DNA from: Brachypodium distachyon
Lineage: Eukaryota > Streptophyta > Magnoliopsida > Poales > Poaceae
Length of the DNA: 64,000 nucleotides
Assembly (NCBI RefSeq): GCF_000005505.3
Contig: NC_016131.3
Coordinates: 44,043,355-44,107,354 of the forward strand
Reading direction: 5' to 3'
In this document: positions 11,135 through 23,523 of the stretch, in pieces
Position numbering within the stretch: the first letter of the stretch is position 1
Layout: the number at the start of each line of letters is the position of its first letter
Position numbers and translations under genes: made by a program
Notes under the pieces: generated by a model
The model's database searches: none
Told to the model about the DNA's origin: nothing
What the model saw: only the letters and a program-made list of their open reading frames with translations

Positions 11135-12102
11135 TGATGCGGGTGCGGGTGGCCCGATCTTTCGATGAGATTGATAACTCTCGATTTGGGTAGGAGGTGA
11201 CGTTGATGATCCGACTACGGCCTAGCAGGCAGCGCCTTAGCAATCGATACACCAACTCCAGAGGGTTATTGATCACGCGGGGGCACGATCAACCTGACCA
11301 CTAAGGTCTTTGTTCCTGCAAGCAATCGAAGAACAAGCAAGAACAAGATAAATAGCGGATGCAATCTAAAATTGCGAATATACTATATCAAACCAATGTC
11401 TCAACGAGACGATAAGTTGGGGTTCCGAAAGCGGTAAAACAGGTGGTCTAAGCGACACACGCGATTACACGAAGTAGTAGCGATGGCTAACTTTTAACTA
11501 AACAAAACCCAAGGCTCCATAGGAGGGCTCATGGGGTATAAATAGGAGGAGGAAGAGATATTTTCGTCCACCTTGAGTAAGGAGGCCGAAATCCAACTCT
11601 ATCTCTAACTTTCCTAACAAACTACAACTCTTTAGGAAACAGAAAAACAGATCCGTCAGCTTGTTTTGTCCGTCACGGTCAGCACGAGTCCAATCTCTTG
11701 ATGGGGCCAGATCCGTTGGAAAGGTCTTGTAATTACCTTTCCAACAAGTACTTGTTTGCTTGATTTGGACTCCGGATGCGGCCTGGGTGATTAAAACAAA
11801 TTCGGATCTCCTGACAGCTCGGACCCGAATCGGATTCAACTTTAATTCGTGATATCTTTCTCTAGCAAGCTCCGAATCATGTGCCGTTTGATTTGTTGGA
11901 AAGTAGACTTGATAGGCTTCACTTTGAATCTCCCTTTGCAGGCTATCACACTTCATCTTCACTTTGGACTTGTAAAGTTCAATAAGATGCCTACATAATA
12001 AGATTACACAAGATAGTAGCTCCGCCTCTTTGCAAGTAACATATTGAAAACATTTTGTAATTGAATTCACCTGATTATAATTGTTATTAGATACACCAAC
12101 AA
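11135..12102 (-). repeat. LTR (single) of the inserted element
   Basis: It is bounded on the left by TG next to the primer-binding site and on the right by CA at 12102, giving about 968 bp. The minus-strand frames in it (for example 11498-12142) are not recognisable proteins. No second copy occurs in the window. Confidence 0.5.
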
Positions 12103-12720
12103 TTAGGGTTCTAATGGTTGTATCCATGGTTAGCATGTCCATATCAGATCAACATGTATGTAAAATTATCATTACTAGAGTGAACCTTTTGTATAAGGAA
12201 CTCACCTGGTCGGTCGTACCATATTCTTCTCGACTGGTTTAGACTGTATAGAGATTTATTAAGCTTCACATGCATGTTGCATTTTGTGTTAATCACTTTG
12301 TGAAAAATTTGGGCTTTTCGGTCGGGCCGTCTAGGTCGGGCCATCCATGCTCAAGTCTAATTACCCCAACAAATAGTTGGTAAACTACAAGTATGTAGTA
12401 AATTAATATCTTGAAATACCTTAATTCTTTTAACTAGGGATTCAACCAAACCTATTTTGGAGTGGACGTATGGAACAAGTCTTGAACTTCAGTCACTAAG
12501 GGCATACAGTAGTCATTCAAAGCACATGAGGAGAATTCGGTGGCATTGTCCATCTGAATTGTTTTATTTTGATATTCAGAATAATGAGACTTTAATTTAA
12601 TAATTTGACTCATTATTTTGGCAAATGTAGGGTTATGTATGGAAACAAGGGACACATGAGACATCTCGTAGATGAGTCTATTAAACAAGGAAATATCTAA
12701 TGGTCTAGACAATAATTGGA
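12103..12720 (-). mobile_element. Ty1/copia relic: integrase and N-terminal RT
   Basis: Minus-strand frames give part of a copia integrase (12452-12712: FAKIMSQIIKLKSHY, QMDNATEFSS, DYCM) and then an RT segment (12144-12344: VKLNKSLYSLNQSRRIWYDR, NDNFTYM). The order integrase then RT is the hallmark of Ty1/copia as opposed to Ty3/gypsy. Stops and shifts make it non-functional. It continues at 9540-10393 beyond the inserted LTR element. Confidence 0.7.
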
Positions 12721-13699
12721 TGGGACCTCATGTGACTCCTTGAATGCGTTGAAGGAATTGGCCAATAATTGGATGGGACCACATATAAAAGACCCCGATC
12801 GAAGCGCACTGAGTAGCTAGCACACTTCATCACCTATGGAGAGGAGCGCTCGTAGACGCAGTCGCGGCCGACCACCTCTCCGCCGCGTCCGGTTGTTGCC
12901 TCGCCGATGCCGTCGCAACATGCATGTTGTCTCATCGGCTTCTTCCTCGTCGTCGTCGATGACCACTCGATTCGGAAGCTCAACGACCATGCCGAGTTCT
13001 GATCGAACTCCAACAACATCAGCTTGTCGTCTTTTTCGTAAGAATCCCCATCTGCTCGTCGTTTTTTCGTAAGATTAGAGAGGTATTCCAAGTAAAAAAG
13101 GTCGATGGACATGTCTTTTTCATTTCCTCAACTACCATCTCCACCTCCCTTTCTTTTCCTCTTTGACCTTTTTTTTCCTTTGCCTTCCTTTCTTCTTCCA
13201 CATCTTGCTTTTCTTCTTCTTCAACGTGAATCTCTTCTTCCTCTTTTCGTCTTCCACAACTTGCTTCTCTTCTTCCACGGATCTGCTTGTTCTTGTTCTT
13301 CTTCTTCCTCCTTCGTCTTTTCAAATGATCTCCTCTTCTCCATCACCTCAGCTACTCCGCGGCGCTGGCGATCGACATCTCTATCTGTACACAATCTTGT
13401 ATGCAATGCACTGAAATGTATTTGATCTTGTAATGAGTGCAATGAAATGTATTCGATCTTGTATGCAAAGCAATGGATAGTGTGTTCGATTTATTTGCAT
13501 GTATGGATTCGAAACTAGTGCGATTAAATATTAATGCATCATGTATTCTATCGATCTTGTATATGCAGTACTGCAATGGAATGTATTAGTCGATCTTGTA
13601 TGGAAAGCAATGGAAAGTGTTCGGACCGTCGTTCAATATGAATTTTTCATTGCTGTAATTTGTTTATGTGCGATATAAATCACAAATTAGAATTCTCGC
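12721..13699. other. Unassigned stretch with short repeats
   Basis: Two copies of AATAATTGGATGGGACC (12711-12727 and 12763-12779) are followed by CATATAAAAG (12782-12791) and an ATG at 12836 opening a 78-codon, Arg/Ser-rich frame of unknown function. Polypyrimidine runs lie at 13110-13330. From about 13390 to 13620 imperfect repeats of CGATCTTGTATGCAAAGCAA occur about four times. This may be the interior of the CACTA element ending at 14021; I cannot prove it. Confidence 0.3.
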
Positions 13700-14021
13700 A
13701 GACTAAACAAACGTCAGCGGTCTAGTTTTTTTAATCCTAAGGGCATCATTACTGGCACATGTCACATAAAAAAGCGTCAGCCTAAAAGCATATCTGACGC
13801 GTTGTGGGTGCCGATGTGTCAGAGGAGGGAATGGCAGGCGCTAATGTCGGTCCCCGAGAAACTCCTCTCTGACGAGTGCGACATACGGAGCGTCAGAAGG
13901 TTTTCGATTTCTCTGACGCATCTCGACGTGTCAGAAGTTTCAAAGTCATCGCTGACACATGATTGCTGACACGTCCGAAATGCGTCATTATAGAGGGTCG
14001 GAAACTAGTTCTGTAGTAGTG
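13700..14021. mobile_element. CACTA-superfamily terminus with subterminal repeats
   Basis: The block ends at 14021 with CTGTAGTAGTG, the complement of CACTACTACAG, the diagnostic CACTA end. Inside it are many short direct and inverted motifs of the form TCTGACG, GTGTCAG and TGACACG, as expected for subterminal transposase-binding repeats. The opposite terminus was not found to the left, so the element is truncated or its far end has diverged. No transposase domain is seen nearby. Confidence 0.65.
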
Positions 14022-15099
14022 TGGGTTGGTTCCATTTCAAGGTAACTGGGTCTTAAAATAGGCTCCTCATGTGTGTATAATGTGCTATGTGCCCGTGAAA
14101 TCCTAAGATTGCGGGAATTAAACGTTATTAAATGATGACCAATATAACTGCTAATTACTTTTCGCATCATTCCAATGTTGGGATGACAAACATGATAATG
14201 CCACTAAAAAATTATTCCACATATGATGGGCGTCACAAGCTTATCACAGACGTCACATTACCTCCGTTTGCAGCAAGATTCACACTTTTCATCTTACGGA
14301 AACACCCCCAACTAGGAGCCAATCGACGATCGCTGGTCGCTGCAAGATTGGTACACTCGGTATGGGCGTATGGCCAAGGGGTTCCTCGGCTGGGGTAGCG
14401 AGGTGGGCTAGGATAGGACCCCGGCGGGCCCGGCCTCGAAAATGATTGGTGTCACGATGACGGTCCATGGCACGGTGGTCGCGCTAGGACCAAACCGACC
14501 GATGAGATGGATGAAGGGACGGTGGCGGCTTCCTTCCGGTGCAGGAATCGAAGGATGGAAGAAACGATCGGAAGGCAGGTAGCTTTGCCGATCGAAGGCA
14601 GTTAAAGCTTTGCCGTTTCTCACCTTTGTGTGTTTCATCTTGTGTTCTTGGCGCCCTTGGTAGGGTGGTGAGCTATCTCGTAAAACACAATGAGCAAATG
14701 AATACGGAGTAACCGTGAACGAGGAAAGGGTACGAGAAGTAGGTGTATGTTCGATTCGGGACTCGGCAGACAGCGCTTCCGAACAGAACAGGTGCTTTTC
14801 GATGAAAAAGTAGACACAGGCGGGACGCAGATTTTCAGCTTACTAAACCGCCGGCAATTGCTTAATTAGCAATACATTTCTTTTGACGTGTTCCGTAGAC
14901 GTAGTGACGGTGAATAGGATGGCTGACAATTCCACAAAATTCTCCTTGTGTGAGTAAAAACCCGTAAGCTTTTGAACTTTCTGTGCAGACTTCCCTAAAA
15001 GAAAAAATTCCAAGGTTGTCTCCGGCTCTCCGCATTGCTCAAAAGTATTACCACAACACTTTGCTTTTTGCTAAACCACAGTATGAAACTAAAATAAGT
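14022..15099. other. Intergenic stretch
   Basis: Only short frames without recognisable domains. Nothing supported as a gene or repeat. Confidence 0.4.
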
Positions 15100-15360
15100 A
15101 GTGAATGGTGAAACAAATTACAATATAATCCAATTCAAGGAAAATGCTGTATATAACTTGAGAATATGCTTTCCCCATAATTTCAAAGCACATAATGCTG
15201 CTGCCTGTAGTACCTTAAACATTGTCAACATAACACAAACCCATCACAATATCAAACTGTCAAATAGCGCAACACAAAGCTAAGGATTTGTATTCTCTGC
15301 ACTGGCTTTAAGGTCAAAGTCTCGTGCCAAGTGCAGGCAAACTCCATGAGAGCCTTCACT

Positions 15361-18300
15361 TCAATAGAAAGGCCTCCGTGGCCGGCGGAACCTGGGAACT
15401 CTCCTGCATTAACCAAAAACAGAGCATTTTTAGACAGTGATTATGCCCGCCAGATTTCAGAGGCCCAAGAGGCGAGGGTACTAAGTAAACAAAATTCCTT
15501 TTTTAGAAACAAGTAGACAAAACTGAACTTACCCATAACCACCATAAGGATTGAAAAACGGGGCTCCATATGGCCTCATGTAGGGGTGACCACCATATGG
15601 GTTATAGCCACGTCCCCCTCGGGGCTGCTTCAACCCAGGAACATTAGTCCGCTTCGGCGCTACCTGATGAGCATATGAGATGGTTGGAAGGTCAGTGCAC
15701 CATGTATGTTATTGCTGAAAGCAAGGAAGTGAGTTCTAGTTTGACGAGAGGGTGAATTCACAAGTCACCTTGATTTGCCGACCATGCAGCTCTGACTCAC
15801 TCAGCTTGACAGCTTCCTGAATAGCTTCAGCTTCAACAAATTCAACATAAGCAAAACCTTTAGGTTGCCCAAACTTGTCAGTCAGGATAGTCACTCTGTT
15901 GACCGTTCCGCAGGAATTAAAATGCTGCTGCACTTCTTCCGGAGTACATGCATAGTCAACCTGCAGTTGTGATAGTACAAACATGAAAACATAGTGAGTG
16001 GGCATATAATGTCACATCACCCATTAAAACAAGCAAACTAACAGTAACAACATTGTATCTCAGTTTCTGGAACCTTGAAATATTTTTCACTAAAACTATA
16101 CAGTAGATATAACTCTACTGTCTAGGGTTGAGATAAAATTTTATCAAACATCTCCAAATTTGTCTGGTAACGTCACTTCAATTAAGAAACTAAAATTCTA
16201 ACTTGACTTTGCTAAATTGTGAACTGAAACACTTTGGTCCATCTGTTAAGTTTCCTGACATGAAGTGCTCTGGCCCTAGACATGATTAAATTATTCCACT
16301 AAGCTCCACCAAGCTCACTGAAGTGTGTGTGTCTCTTAGCCTCTTAGGTGACTGCAAAGTTGCATAACCAACAATACATCTGCTTTGTGTTAGCATATAC
16401 TGAACAATCCCTAAACATAATCAACATACTAGAAACATCTATTAATGCTACATGAACTTCAGTGCTGACAATATAACAAAATAATCATAAAGAATATAAG
16501 CATAGTTCAAAATCAGTGTGTAGATAAATAAGCAAATGGAAGCCCAGCTGTTATACAAGTAAAACTGAAGCATACTAGATACACAGAACACATGATACTG
16601 AACCTATAAAACAAAACAGGTAATACATATATAAAATAATGCGATACCCAGCACCATATTGATTTTTTAGAATAAAGAAACTCTGCAAGGTTTAATGGTC
16701 TACCCGATACAGTTTTTTCAAGCAACCTATGTGCTCCTGGGCACCACTATGAATTTCTGATAAAAATTGGACAACTTTATCTTTTTCTATGCAGTCTTTT
16801 GCATGATCAAGGTCTGCATGTAGGCTGAATCTTGCAAATGCTCTTAACTTTTGCTGAAAGTACATATCCTCTTGTATATATATGCAGAATCTTGCATTTG
16901 ATGCCACAGAACGGATTCGTATTTTCAAAAATTTCAATGTGCACCAAGGAGAAAATATTTGTCAACAATATCTCAATAATAAAAATATCCATCTACATGT
17001 GTTCAAACTTCAAACTGACATGCATTCAACACTCATATGTAATAATCACGGATATGAATATCGTTGATAGGATGATATCATCTATTCACAGACATACTCC
17101 TAAACAGCAGCACTCTGGTGAAAGTTCACCATGAGCACCTAAGAAAGATAGTTCAAGAAAGCATGAAAAAATAATAATTTAAATTTGGCTGAAAGACTGA
17201 CCAATGGATAAAACATTAGTAAAAGAATGAATTGAGAGAAGAGAACGATGCCAAAACACAACTAATTTCCACAGGGACAAAAGAAGGCCACATATTATAG
17301 AAAATGAAACTCTCCAACAGGCAGAACATATCATTCTTCAATAGACACGACATAAAATATGAGGTGCACTTACATGTCATGCCTATGCACCCCAGCCACT
17401 GATTCTCATCTACCAATGGATATTGATACCATGCCACATCAGTCCAGGTATGAGTCTCAAGCGCCAGGTTGAGTATATGCAGCAGTTCTCTACTGTCATT
17501 TCGGGGGGGAATTATCCTATACATTGTATCTTTTCTTTCCTTTTTTTCTTTTTCTATTTCTTTTACTTTTTTCAAATATTTTTTCTTTTCTTTTTTCAAG
17601 GATTCTTCTCTCTTTTTCTTCCCCCCGTTAAGCTAACACTAGAACTTGCACTGAGAGTCAGCCAGATGCCAAATCTTTGATTTCAAAGACTTGATGATAG
17701 CAGACTACCCTGCGTCCAATGCCATTGCTTAATCAATGCACCAGAAAATAAAATAAGATAAAATACATAGATAGATAAAGATAAAAGGAGAAATTGTGTT
17801 TTCTAGCAGTTCGTACAAAGTAACACAATTGTTATGCATGTCCAAAGTTGTGGCATAGTTCAACCAATTTGGGGGACCAAGATACCCTGCTAGTTGGAAC
17901 TATGACACTATCTATTGAGAATAAGAACACAAGAATCAAAGTTCAGACAACTATGTGGAAACATTAAAAACCTAATATAGAAGACTCCTAAGTCTAAACA
18001 GAATGTGATCAAGTCAAGTAAATCAAGTAGCTAACTTCAACACCAACTTCTGTATATATAGTTTCACAAGCATAACCATATTATCATGTAAAAAGGTATA
18101 TATACAGTTTCACATGCGTAACCATATTATCATGTAAAAAGAAAATATGAATCAGTTCGTGCATCATATAAATTCAGACAACAAATATGTGGAATACTTA
18201 CATTTCCAACAAACACTGACCGCGAATCCATCTCTTCTTTTGCTTCAGATGTGGTTGCATTAGGATCTCCACCTACAAGGGAAAAATATCTCAATGTGTT

Positions 18301-19248
18301 GCAAAGATGTAGGAATATAAAAATCACAACATACAGCTTGTAACCAAGCCTAAACAAATGCACTCCAAGGTTTATCCAACACAGAAATATGAATATGTTA
18401 CATTTAAATATGCTAGCATAGGGGCTGGTATGAAATATCTATTTATACAAGGCTTTGTAATACAACGGAGTGGATTTAGTGTTCTTAAATACTTCAATAC
18501 TTCTTCCAGGTTAATACTCTAGTCCACAAACCTCCATCCATAATATGCTTAACACAACAGAACTACCATTACACGGTAAATTAAGAGGATTATGAATGAA
18601 TGAGTGAAGCAATAGATCGTGCTACATTCATTCAAGGGAAGCAGAACTTCTAAACTCAGCATGTATGTACTGCTAAGTTCAATCCTTCATTAGGCCACAA
18701 CAAGTGGCAAACCTAACACTAGCGAGTACTGGGATGCAACATATGCGGCAGCATCCCACTTGCATCCCTTCTGCACAAACTACAGTCAAACTACCGACAT
18801 GCACGTTATTATACCTAATATGCCATAGGTTACCCAAACCAATGGGCAAAGAAAACAGGCAAGCCTAGTGTCCCGGATCTCAAATTCCACGACCGCCTAC
18901 CCTGGATGCCGGTCTTAATATTGTGACGGACGATAGCGTACGCGGAGACGGCACTCCACTAACCTTGCATCTCCTTGGCGACCTTGGCTTGCATCTCGCG
19001 GAGGGCGGCGGCCTCCTCTTCCATCTCCTTGAGACGGCGCTTCATCTCGTCAAGCTCGTGCAGCTGCAAACGGAAGAGGGTCAGTACCAGCGTTAGGGTT
19101 TGGGGTACGGGAGAGCGGGGAGGAGGAAGTCGCTGCGGCGACGGCGGCGGCGAACCTTGGCGGCGTCATCACCGGCGGCGCCCATGTCGACGTCCTCGCC
19201 GTCGACGGGGATCTCCTGGCCGTACACCTCGTGCTCTTCGTCCTCCAT
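15361..19248 (-). CDS. Nuclear poly(A)-binding protein, PABPN1/PABN class
   Basis: Six coding exons on the minus strand: 19156-19248, 18964-19063, 18202-18272, 15769-15960, 15533-15663 and 15361-15403. All junctions are GT-AG and keep frame, giving 209 aa, the usual size for plant PABN proteins. The N terminus is acidic ([13 protein letters not shown]). A coiled coil (about residues 32-64, [20 protein letters not shown]) precedes one RRM (about 83-155) with RNP2 SVFVGN and RNP1 KGFAYVEF (122-129). The tail is Arg/Gly/Tyr-rich and ends [13 protein letters not shown]. The family binds nascent poly(A) tails in the nucleus, stimulates poly(A) polymerase and sets tail length. The ATG at 19248 directly precedes the conserved acidic start. 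An intron of about 2.2 kb splits the RRM between RNP2 and the following helix. No lesions. Confidence 0.92.
15961..18201 (-). other. Long intron of PABN within the RRM
   Basis: 2.24 kb between exons coding for SVFVGN and VDYACTPEE. It contains AT-rich sequence and a pyrimidine run near 17530-17625. The short frames in it are not supported as genes. Confidence 0.75.
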
Positions 19249-19299
19249 GGCCACCGCGTGCTAGTCTCGAACCTTCTCGCCTCGGCCTAACCTAGCACG

Positions 19300-20099
19300 G
19301 AAGGGTGATCTGTTCTGGGGACTCTGGATTCGGGACTGGGTTGGGCAGAACCGCGGGCTTTAATACGCTGGGTGGAACTGGAACATGTAAGAAGCGGACA
19401 AGGATTGGGCCGAAGGATGTGGTTTGGGCAATTGGGCTATGGCCCCAAGTTCATGGCCCTTTCAGAGTTTGGATTATTGCCCATTTGGAAAATCATAGGA
19501 CTGCTACATGTTTCTCTGAAACCCAAAAGGCCTTAAAAAAAAGAAACCCCCACTAAAAAACTACTGTATGTCTCTCAGCTCAAAGAAAACTGTGTTTGTA
19601 AGAAAAGAAGGCAATACTTGGAAAGTACAAAATACTCAAGTTTTCATGTTGATCCTCAAAAACATAAATCCTTGCCAAGCAAACATATTAGCAACCCCAA
19701 CGTTGCCATTTGCCAAACCTGGCAAAAAAAATGGTTAGTTTATCTTCATTTGTCATTTTCAAGCAAACATTATAAAACATTTTGCCGTTACCATTGCCAA
19801 TCTTCAAAGGAACCTAATCCTTTTGTCATGACAATCTTCTAACACTAAGTCCACTCCATTGTATTTAAAAGCCATGTGTAATTTTTCAAGCATCCCTACG
19901 CCAAACACGATTCATTCCTAGAATTAAGAGCCTTAATTAACCAGAATTAGTAGGCTGAGGGTTCAAAATCCAGGAATTAGCAGTCTAGAAGTTAATTCGA
20001 ACTTTGTCCACATAGTTAGTGTTAAAACAGATTTTTCTCGAAAGTACCGCAATTACGTGGGGATGCATTCGCGTCCAAGTGTCTATGGAAGTTAGCCCA
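19300..20099. other. Intergenic stretch upstream of PABN
   Basis: Probably includes the PABN promoter near 19250-19400. No TATA consensus stands out. Nothing else recognised. Confidence 0.35.
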
Positions 20100-20103
20100 A
20101 ATG

Positions 20104-20235
20104 TTTAAGGATGTGTTTGTTTGGACTTTTAGTAGCAACTTCTACGGATTTTGGTTATAAAAGCTGGAGCCCAAACAAACAACCAATGTTAGGCCTGACT
20201 TCTAGGATCATCTTCGTTCTCCCAAACAGATCCAA
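20104..20235. repeat. Possible foldback MITE
   Basis: GGATGTGTTTGTTTGGACTT faces AGCCCAAACAAACAACC and CCCAAACAGATCC. This resembles the GGCCTGTTTGTTTGG type of hAT/PIF-like MITE ends common in grasses. A target duplication is not evident. Confidence 0.35.
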
Positions 20236-20500
20236 ATCCCATCTATGGATTCCTGATCGTACATCAACAGCACGAATCATAAAGCTGCGGCCGCCACGAT
20301 CTTCTCCGTTCTGGAAGCGTCCAGGCTTCACCAGCGATCTCCAGAACGTTCTAAACCTCTGACCCATCCCCTTCCCCAAGAAAGCCCTCTTACAAGGACC
20401 CCCTCCATTCCGCACCGCCACACCAGCGCCCCTTGTTCAAGAACTCCAAACCGCAAGAATTAAAGATCGCAGGGAGAAGGGAGGAGAGAGAGAGAGATCC

Positions 20501-21037
20501 ATCGCTTCCGCCGTCGCTTGCAGGGGTACCACGCTAGCCAGCCTCCTCAAGAAGCTGCTTGCCGAGCCGTCCGCATCCGGTGCGCCCGTGGCCTACTACG
20601 CGCTCCGCCCGGCTGCTGCCACCGCCGCCCGTACAACACCCAGGGCGCGGAGGTCCGCCGCTACGACGACGACGAGTCCAGCGACGACAGCGGCCGCGAG
20701 TACGAGGATGCCGACGCCGGTGGCCGCCGTCGCACCCGCTTCTTCTCTCAAGGTAAGAAGTCGCCCTTGCGTTCTCGTTTAGAGTTGCGGAGGCAAATCG
20801 GGGTGCTTACCACCTTTTAACGTTTTTACTTATATCCGGATCAGACATGCTCGACCCGCCAAGCATGGACCAGCTGCTGTCTCTGATGGAAGACAGGCCC
20901 GCGCCGTCTGGGTGGACCAAACTCTCCTCCTCTACGGCAGCGCCACGGCGGGGATGGTGGGTGGCGAAGGAAGACGACGACGTGGGTAGCTGAAGGTGCT
21001 GATGCCGGGGCTGGGGAAGGAGCACGTGAAGGTCTGG
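20501..21037 (+). pseudogene. HSP20 small heat-shock pseudogene, 5' part
   Basis: This part encodes, in pieces, the start of a mitochondrial-type small heat-shock protein. A Ser/Ala-rich presequence (LASLLKKLLAEPSASGAPVA) begins at ATC (20501) where an ATG is expected. A shifted frame gives RPYNTQGAEVRRYDDDESSD and GGRRRTRFFSQ. An intron with GTAAGA/ATCAG borders (20753-20844) follows, then DMLDPPSMDQLLSLMEDRP and WWVAKEDDD. A further 1-base shift near 20985 leads into LKVLMPGLGKEHVKVW, the beginning of the alpha-crystallin domain. The gene is cut at 21037 by the gypsy element and resumes at 27722. At least two frameshifts and a lost start make it dead even without the insertion. These chaperones hold unfolded proteins in the matrix under heat. 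Confidence 0.8.
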
Positions 21038-21436
21038 TGTCAGGATTCTGAAACTCTGAATCCTGCAAGCGTCGACTGAAGCTGAAGCTTCAGTGAAGCG
21101 TACCGGTTCAGTTAAGGGGAATCAACGGCTGACGGTGAACATGGCCACAAAAGGAGATCCAACGGTTCTCAGTTTTCTTCTCCGTTTTACTTTACCTCTT
21201 CAGTGTTGACTATTACTGTAATCGAATTTTCACTGAAACTGAGCTGCGGGATGGTTGTTATTACCCCGAGCTCTCGCCACCTTTGTTCTAATAAGAAAAG
21301 CTCTAAAGTATATTTCTTAGATGTAGCTTAGAACCCTAGATCCTCCCATAGCGATTTCCTCTCAATTTGCCCAGATCCATCCAATTTATCCCCAAAATTA
21401 TCGTGATTTCGTTGGTCTGGACTTCGGGTCCTGACA
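21038..21436 (+). repeat. 5' LTR of the gypsy element
   Basis: 399 bp from TGTCAGGATTC to GGGTCCTGACA with TG...CA ends. TCTAATAAGAAAA near 21287 may be the poly(A) region. It matches 27370-27721. Confidence 0.85.
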
Positions 21437-21438
21437 AA

Positions 21439-21450
21439 GGTATCAGAGCC
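21439..21450 (+). other. Primer-binding site (initiator tRNA-Met)
   Basis: GGTATCAGAGCC directly follows the 5' LTR with a 2-base gap, the common plant initiator tRNA-Met primer site. Confidence 0.8.
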
Positions 21451-22702
21451 TCAACTTTCTTCGGCCTTTGGCGGCATTGGCGGCGGTAGATCCGGCAGTG
21501 TTGGCGGCGGTAGACTGGTGACGTCAGTAACTGTTGCTCTTCTTCGTCATGACAAAAGCAAGGACCAGATCTCAGGATGGAGATACCATGGATTATCGGA
21601 AGGAAATTCTCGAGATTCGCGAAGAACTGCAAGATCTAAAAGGGATGCGAGGTGAATTGGGAGAGATAAAGGAGATGCTTCGAGCTTTGGGTAAGCAAAA
21701 AGATCCACATGACGAACCCCTTCATTCTATTGTCCTAACTGCGCAGACTGGTATGGGTACTAGCATAGCGCAAGGTGTAGTTACTACTGAAATTCCTTTG
21801 GGGCTTGAGAATCGTAGAACTGATCAAGAGGATGGATGGTCTCTGCATAGTGCACAAGATGGTCCTCTAGGCACTCCGAGCAGGCCGTTGTCCCATCCGA
21901 ACCAGCCACACCATACTATCTCAAACCCACCCAATTCCAACCCTTTCCCACAAAATCCTAATCCTTTTCCCTACAGTCCCAATCCAATCCCACAAAATCA
22001 ACCAGCCCACCACCAGATACCTCACCAACACTCCATTCCCAACCCCAACCCAAACACTCAGCCACATTACCAGATCTTTCAACCCAACCCACCACCCCAC
22101 TCCAACACCCCCAAGCACATTTCCCAGAACATTATTATGGTAACATTCCTCACCAGCCATACTACCCAAACCACTATCCTCCACCAAAAAGACCATATTT
22201 CCCAAATCAGACAGTTCATGTGTATGATACACAGCGACATATGTACCCGAATCATGCTCCCACGGGCCAACAAGGTTATGCCGAAGCAGTAATCAGAGGA
22301 CCACGTTTGGAAATCCCTCTGTTTTCGGGAAAAGATTGCATAAATTGGCTCGAGACCTGTGAAAGATTTTTTGAGGTTTCAGGCACACCTTGAGAACAAT
22401 GGGTCAATCTAGCTATCACTCATTTTCAGGGAAGAGCGATGACTTGGCTTGAGAATTTTAACATTCCCTGGCAAACCATGAATTGGTATCAGTTATGTGA
22501 TATTATCAGGTGGCGTTTTTCTACTGAAAATGCACATGAAGCAGTGGAATTACTCGAGAATATCAAACAAGACACACAATCAATCAATTCTTATATTGAC
22601 AAATTTGAGCAATGTGTTCAGTTAGTGTGAAGAGATCATGCATATCTCAAGGAAAATTTCCTCATGAGCTGTTTCATCAGTGGATTGAAAGAGGAGTGTT
22701 GT

Positions 22703-23523
22703 AGTAAAATAAAGCATTTATATGGGCCGGGCCGTAAATCCTACGTGGCGATGACTAGGTCAACATTTCCCAACGTGAGCAAGGCGCCAACGTAGCGTAG
22801 TCAATCCTACATGGTAAAAGAAGACAAGTCAACAAGTCAAGCCTCTCATGCCATGGTCAAAGGGAGAAATGAGTTTGAGTATGGGGCAAGAAAAGTGTGG
22901 AGAGGGGACCCTTGGTCCATGGTGGACCATGGACCAACCCCTACTTTTCCCACTTGGTGCACACAAAAGCTATGGACCAAGGAGTTACTTTTACCATTTT
23001 GCCTCGCTTTTCTCTCTACCTCAAAGGTAACCATGGTCTTTTGTCATGGACCCCTAAGCTATAAATACCCCCCCATGGGGGCATGTACCATTCACTCTCA
23101 ACTTGAATAAAGTCAAGGGGAGAGGGCTATAGAGCCTCTTTGAGAGGAGCTCTAGTTTCGGGATCTCGGGAAGCCTCGTTCGGCCCGAGCCCGAAGGAGA
23201 GGGAATCTGGTTAGAATCCTAAGGGTATCTCGACCTCGCTACTTGGGAAGCCTCGCTCGGCCCAAGTACGAGGCGGCCCCTTTCGACCTCTCGGTAAGTG
23301 ATTTGGGGAGCCTCGATTGACCCGAAACACTTTGGCTAACGATTTCCTCGAAGCCTCTCCTAACATAGGACTAGGTCGCACCCGCAGGGTCGACCAAACC
23401 TATTCAAAAAATATTGACGTGTCAACTTGTCAAAGTGTACGGCGACCTTCGCTATAAGGCCGGCGTACACGATCTACTTTTATGCACTTGTGCCATCGAG
23501 CTTTGGCACCCCTTACTCTAATT
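22703..23523 (+). mobile_element. Solo-LTR-like insertion nested in gag
   Basis: 821 bp unrelated to gag, flanked by direct repeats GTTGT (22698-22702 and 23524-23528). It has an LTR-like layout: TATAAATACC (23060), then GAATAAAG (23105) as a poly(A) signal, then CG-rich repeats of GGGAAGCCTCG. The outer bases are not the canonical TG...CA when the duplications are placed this way, so boundaries may be off by a few bases. No coding capacity. Confidence 0.55.
23240..23360. repeat. Short dispersed GAAGCCTCG repeats
   Basis: AAGCCTCG with flanking CGGCCC/GACC recurs at about 23170, 23246, 23307 and 23351 inside the nested insert, as diverged units of unequal spacing. Confidence 0.45.

Larger units (their letters stand above)
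10394..12102 (-). mobile_element. LTR-retroelement fragment inserted in the copia relic
   Basis: The fragment separates the two halves of the copia relic. On the minus strand it has an LTR (11135-12102, TGTTGGTGTATC at one end, CATCA at the other), a primer-binding site next to it (11121-11132) and a leader/internal part (10394-11120) holding a polypyrimidine run and a 24-bp minisatellite. A second LTR is missing, so it is truncated. No pol domain is seen. A clean target duplication was not found; the left edge is set by where the copia frame resumes. Confidence 0.5.

Noticed and set aside
11498..12142. 214-codon minus-strand frame
   Set aside because: It runs across the LTR and its edge into the copia relic; no domain is recognised and LTRs are not expected to code.
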